Notes under the pieces: model-generated
What the model was told of the DNA's origin: nothing
The model's input: only the letters and a program-made list of their open reading frames with translations
Databases searched by the model: none
In this document: positions 14,970-20,217 of the stretch, one piece after another
How the letters are laid out: each line of letters opens with the position of its first letter
Numbering within the stretch: the stretch's first letter is position 1
Virus record (IMG/VR): IMGVR_UViG_3300028025_005681
Coordinates: 1-20,217 of that record
Direction: 5' to 3' (one strand)
Length of the DNA: 20,217 nucleotides
Origin: a virus
Translations under genes and position numbers: made by a program

Positions 14970-16425
14970 GCTCACAGACTTTGAAAAGAAAGTCTTACTC
15001 GAATACTACCGCAGACATAAGCATCTGCTTAAAGGGAAAAACCCTGCGGTGCTTCTCAAGGCCAGTCTATTCCAAAGCCAATCAGAGTTTATTTATGACA
15101 GCAGTGAGCTAGCCTTAGCCTGCTGCACCCGTAGGGCTGGCAAGTCTCATGCCTGTGCAGTGGGCCTACTGACAAAGGCCCTAGACACGCCTAATAGCGA
15201 ATGCCTCTATATAGGCTTAACAAGACTCACAGCCAAGAATATTATGGTTCCTAACATTGAGCGTCTACTCAAACGTTTCGATGTCGATTATGAATTCTAT
15301 AAAGCCGAATTGAGGTTTGTCTTTAAAAATAAGTCTCAAATAGTCTTGACGGGTGTGGGTGATAGTATCCGTGGCATTCAAAAGATGTTAGGCGTGGCTT
15401 ATGACTTAGTGGTCATTGACGAGGCGCAGAGCTTTCCAGAGCACATCAAGCCACTCATTTACGAAGTCCTGATGATAACCGTAGCGGAGCGCAAAGGTAA
15501 GATCCGCATGATAGGAACCCCCGGCATGATTGCCAGTGGGTTTTTTTATGATGTAGCCCATGGTAGAGAGCTGGAAAGTCAGTGGGCGACTTATCACTGG
15601 TCATGGACAGAGAATGCTGTTGTTAAAGATCTGATACAAGAGCAGGTAAACAGAATGGTGGCATCTAGCCCCCAAGTTGTGGATACACCTGCTTATAAAC
15701 GCAACTATTTGGGAGAATGGGTGGCCGACAATGACGCACTTGTATATAAGTTTACTGCTGATAAGAACCTTATATCCTGTAGCCAAATGGGTGAGCGTCC
15801 TATATGTGATGCTTATATTCTCGGAGTGGACTTGGGTTTTGTTGATGCAACAGCTTTTTGTATTGTTGGTTGGGGGCCTCACAATGAACGGATCTATATT
15901 CTGGAAAGTTATAAAGCTAGTGGGCTTATTCCATCCGATATAATCAAAGTTATTCAATCCTATCATGACAAATATGAGAATAAAATAATCAAAACTGTTG
16001 TTGACGAGGGTGGTCTAGGAAAGTCCATCGCCGAAGAATGGCGTAGGCGTTATATGGTTTCAGTCATTCCTGCAAAGAAGACAGAAAAAAGATTATTCAT
16101 TGACCATGTGAATGGCATGCTCATTCAAGGCCACATCCAAATTGCAAAAGAAGAAAACCCTGAATTGATAGAAGAAATAAAAAACTTAGTGTGGCTCGAT
16201 TCAGACAGGAAGCATGAGCACCCTGCATGCGATAACCACATTTTAGACGCTATGCTTTATAGCATAAGAGAATCAACAAGTTACTTATGGTCTCCTGAAG
16301 TTATAATGGATCCTATTAAAGAACAAGAGCGCAGATTGTTAGATGCCCACATAAAAGCGGTGCAACAAAAATCGAGTCTATTGGATAGATACATGGAAAG
16401 TGGTGACAATGAAGGATGGCACTGA
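14956..16425 (+). CDS. terL: terminase large subunit (TerL)
   Basis: This is the DNA-packaging motor ATPase and genome-cutting nuclease. Numbering from GTG 14956 (489 aa), the features are: Walker A-like TRRAGKS (58-64); Walker B LVVIDEAQ (about 151-158) with catalytic Glu; motif III MIGTPG (185-190); and an RNase-H-fold nuclease with acidic residues at GVDLG (D292), VVDEGG (D350/E351) and HILDAMLYSI (D431). The length is normal for a phage TerL. The start is unsettled: an in-frame TTG at 14920 and a GTG at 14938 are also possible, and none has a strong Shine-Dalgarno sequence. The gene overlaps the preceding 98-aa gene and, at its end, the small acidic gene, which implies co-translation. The portal gene that often follows TerL is absent here. 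Confidence 0.93.
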   Translation: MDKAKLTDFEKKVLLEYYRRHKHLLKGKNPAVLLKASLFQSQSEFIYDSSELALACCTRRAGKSHACAVGLLTKALDTPNSECLYIGLTRLTAKNIMVPNIERLLKRFDVDYEFYKAELRFVFKNKSQIVLTGVGDSIRGIQKMLGVAYDLVVIDEAQSFPEHIKPLIYEVLMITVAERKGKIRMIGTPGMIASGFFYDVAHGRELESQWATYHWSWTENAVVKDLIQEQVNRMVASSPQVVDTPAYKRNYLGEWVADNDALVYKFTADKNLISCSQMGERPICDAYILGVDLGFVDATAFCIVGWGPHNERIYILESYKASGLIPSDIIKVIQSYHDKYENKIIKTVVDEGGLGKSIAEEWRRRYMVSVIPAKKTEKRLFIDHVNGMLIQGHIQIAKEENPELIEEIKNLVWLDSDRKHEHPACDNHILDAMLYSIRESTSYLWSPEVIMDPIKEQERRLLDAHIKAVQQKSSLLDRYMESGDNEGWH

Positions 16426-16624
16426 AGATATTGACGATGATTATTTTATTTATGAGTGGCCCGATGAATTTGGGAATGGGCAAAGAATCAACGAATATAG
16501 AAGCCTGAGTAAAGAAGAAAAAGTAAATTATTTAAAAGAATATGAAAAAAATAAAATTGAAATTTTATTAGAGTACATTGAAAATTTAAAACATAAACAA
16601 AATTTAGAAAACAAAAAATCATGA
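16409..16624 (+). CDS. small acidic protein coupled to the sigma factor (71 aa)
   Basis: The gene begins inside the end of terL; ATG 16409 is preferred, with GGAAAG upstream, and GTG 16400 is an alternative. It ends ATGA with the sigma-factor start. The N-terminus is very acidic and aromatic (DIDDDYFIYEWPDEFG). The C-terminal 40 residues form a Lys/Glu-rich helix of coiled-coil character (LSKEEKVNYLKEYEKNKIEI). Base composition is extremely AT-rich: I count 9 G/C in the last 60 bases. I do not recognise it. Its tight coupling suggests it works with, or controls, the sigma factor, but this is inference from position only. Confidence 0.65.
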   Translation: MKDGTEDIDDDYFIYEWPDEFGNGQRINEYRSLSKEEKVNYLKEYEKNKIEILLEYIENLKHKQNLENKKS

Positions 16625-17142
16625 CTACTCAAGAAGATATTCAATGGATTCATAAGCTTGTGTCAGCGGTGATCGCAGACCACAACTTGAAACCAGTCCT
16701 TAGAATTTCTGTTTTTGACAAAGAAAATCTCATTGGCGCAGCTATGGAAGGGTACGTTAAAGCATTGAAAGCATTTGATGAAACAAAAGGTATACCTTTT
16801 AAAAAATACGCTTCATATAGGATTAAGGGTTCGGTTTTGGATGAGGTGCGCAAAGCTATGGGAGATGAAAGGATAAAGAATAAAAAGCCTAAACTAATTT
16901 ATGATTATGATTTTGGACTTTTCAAATACCAAGAAGACCCTTTTATTTGGAAGTTTAAGTATGACAATGAAATAGACAATTTTATAGAAAGCTTACCTTT
17001 TAAAAATACGGATAAACAAATTTTGTTTTTTAGACTCACAGGTATGAATCAAAAACAGATTGCACAGAAGTGCGACTGTTCTCAGTATTGGGTATCTATA
17101 AGATTAAGACATATCCAAGGGTTTTTAAAATGTTTTTTATGA
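16621..17142 (+). CDS. phage-encoded sigma-70 family factor, FliA/sigma-28-like (173 aa)
   Basis: Region 2 lies at about residues 33-80: ENLIGAAMEGYVKALKAFD, then GIPFKKYASYRIKGSVLDEV, then R77. The 'F..YA..RIKG..LDEvR' pattern matches FliA-type and sporulation-type sigma factors closely. Region 4 lies at about residues 127-170: DKQILFFRL...MNQKQIAQKCDCSQYWVSIRLR, a helix-turn-helix that would read the -35 element. Between them is a short, charged linker with no clear region 3, and region 1.1 is absent. At 173 residues it is shorter than FliA (about 240). It would bind host RNA polymerase core and direct it to phage, probably late, promoters. It has no visible Shine-Dalgarno sequence and depends on ATGA coupling to the small acidic gene. 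It lies in an AT-rich island. Confidence 0.85.
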   Translation: MTTQEDIQWIHKLVSAVIADHNLKPVLRISVFDKENLIGAAMEGYVKALKAFDETKGIPFKKYASYRIKGSVLDEVRKAMGDERIKNKKPKLIYDYDFGLFKYQEDPFIWKFKYDNEIDNFIESLPFKNTDKQILFFRLTGMNQKQIAQKCDCSQYWVSIRLRHIQGFLKCFL

Positions 17143-17201
17143 ACAAGAATTTGTTTTGCGCCTGAAGTAAACTTAAATACAACTCTGGCAAAGGAATTAC
17201 A
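17143..17201 (+). promoter_or_regulatory. intergenic region before the distal fibre cluster, weak promoter candidate
   Basis: This 59-bp gap follows the sigma gene. TTGTTT (17151-17156) and TTAAAT (17173-17178), with a 16-bp spacer, form a poor vegetative-type pair (3/6 and 4/6 matches). AAGGA at 17191-17195 is the ribosome binding site for the next gene. AACAA-GAAT-TTGTT near 17142-17155 is a weak hairpin without a T-tract, so I do not call a terminator. A phage-specific promoter read by the adjacent sigma factor could be here, but I cannot define its motif. Confidence 0.25.
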
Positions 17202-17534
17202 ATGAGCGCAAAGATTATTGGCCCATACAATTTATTGGACGCTGTGAGCTTAGGAGCAAGCGTCAATAGCAGTGAGTTGGATGTGACACGGCTTATTTAT
17301 GCCTCTATTGCTATTGATTGGACGGGAACACCTACGGGCACTCTGACTCTTGAAGCTAAAAATGGAAGCAGCTCATGGATTGCTATAACAGGTCAAAGCC
17401 AAGCTTTGGCAGGAGCATCGGGAAGCATTATGCTTACGCTCACTATACTGCCTTGGGAAAAGATACGCTTATCGTACGCAAGAACATCAGGAACTGGATC
17501 TGTCACTGGCGTTGTCATAGCTAAGGGGTGGTAG
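17202..17534 (+). CDS. small beta-sandwich-like virion protein, paralogue 1 (110 aa)
   Basis: The sequence is beta-rich with the order: LDVTRLIYASIAIDWTGTP, GTLTLEAKNGSSSWIAI, GASGSIMLTLTILP, KIRLSYARTSGTGSVTG and a C-terminal AKGW. The same plan recurs in the 115-aa protein at 18011-18358 (see findings). Proteins of this pattern are found in many phages as small structural or fibre-associated proteins, but the exact role is unknown to me. The start is ATG 17202 with AAGGA six bases upstream. The stop is one base from the next start. Confidence 0.7.
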   Translation: MSAKIIGPYNLLDAVSLGASVNSSELDVTRLIYASIAIDWTGTPTGTLTLEAKNGSSSWIAITGQSQALAGASGSIMLTLTILPWEKIRLSYARTSGTGSVTGVVIAKGW

Positions 17535-17535
17535 T

Positions 17536-17985
17536 ATGGCAGATCTGGTTTTCCCTTCAGTTTGGCCCATCGTAGATGTCAGCTATTCGGGTTTAGTATC
17601 AATGCCAACAATAGCTGCTACTGTGATACACAGTAAGGTTTTTGAAGCAGGAATGTATTGTATAGATGCTAGTATGAGTTTTTATTTTGGAGCGTCCCCA
17701 GCAGCGTTAACGACTGGGACTGGACTATGGAAAGCAGCTATTAGCTTAACAACAGGTTTTGATACAGCTAATAATATAGATTTAAGTGTTTCTCTTATAG
17801 ACAATGTTCCTTTGACAAACATCAACTCATCGGGCAATGCAAACGCACAAATTTGGAGATGTGAGTTAAAGCGTTATGTCACACTTTCTGCAAGCCAAAC
17901 TATTTATATAGTAGCTCAATATCCTATTATTTATTCTGGGGGGGCATTGCAAGGCATAGCCCAAATGATTGCTACTAAATATTAA
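17536..17985 (+). CDS. beta-rich virion or fibre-accessory protein (149 aa)
   Basis: The start is ATG 17536 with GGGGTGG at 17524-17530. The protein is hydrophobic and beta-rich, with little charge: FEAGMYCIDASMSFYFGA, LWKAAISLTTGFDTANNI, IWRCELKRYVTLSAS, then QTIYIVAQYPIIYSGG and a terminal IATKY. The alternation of strands and the 'aG.Y.i.a...f' opening resemble jelly-roll (C1q/TNF-like) domains at the tips of phage fibres; this is a visual impression only. It lies between two paralogous small beta proteins. Confidence 0.65.
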   Translation: MADLVFPSVWPIVDVSYSGLVSMPTIAATVIHSKVFEAGMYCIDASMSFYFGASPAALTTGTGLWKAAISLTTGFDTANNIDLSVSLIDNVPLTNINSSGNANAQIWRCELKRYVTLSASQTIYIVAQYPIIYSGGALQGIAQMIATKY

Positions 17986-18010
17986 ATTAAAGTTCAAAGG
18001 ACGTGTTTAA

Positions 18011-18358
18011 ATGAGTCAAACTAGACGTTTTATACAGCCATTCCATATTATAGATAACCAAACTATGGCAGCAGATATAACAACAACTGCTGTGGACATT
18101 TCTAACGTTGATGACATCAGCATTGTTTATGACTGGTCTGCGGGCTCTAGCCCAGTGGGCTCACTCATTGTTGAGGTGAGAAACGGAGAGTCTCCATGGT
18201 CAATTCTAGACATTGCACCACCTGCTGCTATTAGTCTCAATACAGGCAATAACAATATACAAATAACAAACGTGAGCTTTAAAGAGCTTAGGCTTATTTA
18301 TTCTAGAACAGGTGGTAGTGGCACTTTAAACGCTTGGTTAACAGGCAAAGGCAGGTAA
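18011..18358 (+). CDS. small beta-sandwich-like virion protein, paralogue 2 (115 aa)
   Basis: It has the same segment order as the 110-aa protein at 17202: DISIVYDWSAGSSPVGSLIV, EVRNGESPWSIL, a Gly/Asn loop, ELRLIYSRTGGSGTLNAWLT and a terminal GKGR. Divergence is high but the key positions agree: D-W, G-S-L or G-T-L, N-G, W, R-L-x-Y-x-R-T, S/G-G-x-G and K-G. The start is ATG 18011 with AAAGGA about nine bases upstream. It is probably a virion surface or fibre-associated protein. The next gene's start lies six bases after its stop. Confidence 0.7.
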   Translation: MSQTRRFIQPFHIIDNQTMAADITTTAVDISNVDDISIVYDWSAGSSPVGSLIVEVRNGESPWSILDIAPPAAISLNTGNNNIQITNVSFKELRLIYSRTGGSGTLNAWLTGKGR

Positions 18359-18364
18359 AAGCAT

Positions 18365-20217
18365 ATGACCTCTTTTTATCCTTCTCGGCAAGTTCAAGCC
18401 ACACTACCAAGCTATAGCTCTCCATCTACTTTGCCTGTATCGGCAACAATAGGAGACGTGGCAAGTGTTTTATCCGACAACTCTATTTGGCAATACACGG
18501 CTTCAGGCTGGGTGATGATAGCCAGTGGGCAGATGTTAAGTGCTAGTGGCACAGCTGTGCTTAAAGGTGGAACGTGTAGCATTGACGTTGGTGGGCTTAG
18601 CTATTCTATTTCGGACGGCTATGGGGTTTATATAGATTATAGCTTAACCCCTCATCAGCATAAAATTGTGGTCTGGACAGGGCTTACAAATATTCCTGTT
18701 AATAATACTAGGCCAAATACTTATATAGCAATTGACAAAGATGGTCTCTTGTATGAATCAGGCACAGAGATAACAACTTCACAAGAGAGAGATTATTTTT
18801 ATCTTGCAGGCTATACACAAATTGCAGGAACCATTCTAGGAATCAAATCTGCACCTGTAATTGGGCTTGCACCTTCTAACCAGATCAATGACATATTAAG
18901 AGCTATTGGTGTTTTTAAGGTTAGTGGCCTTGTGTTCTCAGGAATTGCTGGCACATTAACGCTTTCTAGAAGTGCTGGGATTCTATTTGATAGAGGCAAC
19001 AACTGGAAAAACTCAGAAAAAGATCCCCATAGGATTTCCATTTCTGCGCAAAGCCCTTTGCAGTTTAAACGGGTGACGCAGACAACCATTAACCAAACCA
19101 ACTTCACCACACTCGATGTGGGCAACTATGACAATGCTGGCACGGTTACAGCTATATCAGGATCTAACAACCAAGCTCAAAACATGCGTGTGTATCAATT
19201 CGGCACGGGCACTGTGTATGTGCAATATGGTGAGCAGATCTATGCAACTCTTGGAGCAGCGGTAGCAGGCATAGCCAGCGAAAACTTTGTGATCAATCCT
19301 GTGGCCTCTCCAGACAATTCTGTTTTGGTGTGTATCATTTCTGTGATTAAAGGTGCAACAGACTTATCCATAACTAGCCAAGCTATCTTTCATTTAGCTG
19401 GTAAGTTTGGAGACCAGGGCGGTGGTGCTAGTGGCTCAACTGCTTCTGTCACTTTGCAACAGGCTTATGACAATTCCGTGTCTCCAGAAATACAGACGAC
19501 TCTTTCTGGCGGAGCTTTACAGCTTAGGCGTGGAGCGACAGCACTTGCAGGTGATGTTTTAACCATTGAAAGCCAAGCAGGGAGTCGTGTTGCAGGCATC
19601 AGTGATACTGGAGCACTTAAAATAAACACAACAACTGGTGTGTTGAAGTCTGATACTAGTGGGAATATCAGCAGCAGTTTAATTGTAAATGCAGATGTGG
19701 ATGCAGCAGCAGCTATTGATGGGACTAAAATAAGCCCTAACTTTGGTAGCCAGACTGTCACAACAACAGGCGCATTAAGTGCTTTTAGTGTGACAGGCAC
19801 AAGCCAAGTTGTGAGTAATGGGTTCATGACAAGCTCTTTAGGCTATAGCTGTGGCTCCAGTTTTGGCTTAGACACTGTATCTGCCGGAACTCTGTCGCTA
19901 GGCCAAACCCAAGCTACGACTATAAACTTAGGTGTTAACTCGTCTAACAATGCTATAAACATTGGAACAGGGGTTGGAATATCTGCTATCTCTATGGGGA
20001 GTTCACCCAGCGACACGATTTTATTAACAGGTGAGCTACAAGTCGCAGACAAACTTATAACGTTAAATAAAGGTGGAGCGGCAGCTTCTGCATCAGGAGC
20101 TGGTCTAGAAATAGAAGAAAACGGTAGTGCCACTGGATACATAAAAGTTGGTGGAGCTCGCAATAGCTTTCAGCTCAAACCCCCATCAGCAGGCATGATA
20201 GAGCTTGTAAGCTCAGG
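18365..20217 (+). CDS. large tail fibre protein, 3' end outside the window (617 aa seen)
   Basis: From ATG 18365 (AGG at about 18353-18355) the frame stays open to the last base of the window, so the gene continues beyond it. The N-terminus (MTSFYPSRQVQATLPSYSSP) is followed by a small domain with SIWQYTASGWVMI. Residues about 100-350 are beta-rich, with NTYIAIDKDGLLYES, TTLDVGNYDNAGTVTAISGS, VYVQYGEQIY and SLCII-type strands ending in LAGKFGDQGGG. This arrangement is seen in phage fibre stems. The rest is Ser/Thr/Gly-rich shaft, including LNKGGAAASASGAGLEIEEN near residue 566, then GYIKVGGARNSFQLKPP; this is a motif of fibre proteins with repeated shaft units. It probably forms a trimeric host-binding fibre distinct from the one at 2035. 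Confidence 0.8.
   Translation, partial: MTSFYPSRQVQATLPSYSSPSTLPVSATIGDVASVLSDNSIWQYTASGWVMIASGQMLSASGTAVLKGGTCSIDVGGLSYSISDGYGVYIDYSLTPHQHKIVVWTGLTNIPVNNTRPNTYIAIDKDGLLYESGTEITTSQERDYFYLAGYTQIAGTILGIKSAPVIGLAPSNQINDILRAIGVFKVSGLVFSGIAGTLTLSRSAGILFDRGNNWKNSEKDPHRISISAQSPLQFKRVTQTTINQTNFTTLDVGNYDNAGTVTAISGSNNQAQNMRVYQFGTGTVYVQYGEQIYATLGAAVAGIASENFVINPVASPDNSVLVCIISVIKGATDLSITSQAIFHLAGKFGDQGGGASGSTASVTLQQAYDNSVSPEIQTTLSGGALQLRRGATALAGDVLTIESQAGSRVAGISDTGALKINTTTGVLKSDTSGNISSSLIVNADVDAAAAIDGTKISPNFGSQTVTTTGALSAFSVTGTSQVVSNGFMTSSLGYSCGSSFGLDTVSAGTLSLGQTQATTINLGVNSSNNAINIGTGVGISAISMGSSPSDTILLTGELQVADKLITLNKGGAAASASGAGLEIEENGSATGYIKVGGARNSFQLKPPSAGMIELVSS

Noticed and set aside
15601-15966. 121-codon minus-strand frame inside terL
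   Set aside because: It lies opposite the nuclease domain of TerL, whose motifs fix the coding strand.
17143-17201. Rho-independent terminator after the sigma gene
   Set aside because: The AACAA/TTGTT hairpin is short, AT-only in the stem and has no T-run following the second arm.
1-20217. CRISPR arrays, tRNA genes, insertion sequences, integrase or attachment sites
   Set aside because: No regularly spaced repeats, cloverleaf-like sequence, transposase or recombinase motifs, or terminal inverted repeats were seen on reading.

Overview
The window is part of the virion-morphogenesis (late) region of a tailed double-stranded DNA phage, or of a prophage of one. The evidence is a recognisable large terminase, a short-tail style adaptor and a long nozzle-like protein, a run of Gln/Ala/Gly-rich virion or ejection proteins, and several tail-fibre proteins. 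I see no long tape-measure or baseplate set, which favours a podovirus-like particle. The major capsid protein, portal, lysis, replication and integration genes are not in the window, and the host cannot be named from what is here. Coding density is very high. Many genes are joined by ATGA/TAAATG junctions or short overlaps, and several starts are TTG or GTG with a visible Shine-Dalgarno sequence.

Layout: 2-834 holds the tail of one gene, a tiny ORF, and two small unknown genes. 841-1512 is a predicted head-tail adaptor. 1513-2034 is an AT-rich interruption holding a minus-strand 100-aa gene with a fibre-type beta domain. 2035-3219 is a tail fibre, and 3224-6334 is a 1036-aa nozzle/stabilisation-like protein. 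6347-11880 holds three tightly coupled virion proteins, probably ejected with the DNA; the first ends in a peptidase S74 self-cleaving chaperone domain. 11884-13538 is a two-gene module: a ParB-like domain protein and an ABC-type ATPase fused to a GNAT/Mom-like acyltransferase domain. 13529-13894 is a minus-strand unknown gene whose start codon overlaps that of the next plus-strand gene. 13893-16425 is the packaging cluster: a small helical protein, a GNAT-like protein, a small unknown and TerL. 16409-17142 is a small acidic protein plus a compact FliA-type sigma factor. 17202-20217 holds two related small beta proteins around an unrelated one, then a second large fibre that runs off the window.

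The genes probably work as follows. The sigma factor could redirect host RNA polymerase to late genes. TerL and its small neighbours package DNA. The adaptor, nozzle and internal proteins build the short tail and the ejection apparatus, and the fibres bind the host. The ParB/ABC-GNAT pair is the best candidate for an unusual biochemical system; I infer base modification or anti-restriction. It lies in one of two strongly AT-rich islands (about 12.27-13.54 kb and 16.4-17.15 kb) inserted among more GC-rich structural genes. The sigma factor lies in the other, which suggests separate acquisition. All assignments come from reading the sequence and remembered family patterns; no search was run.
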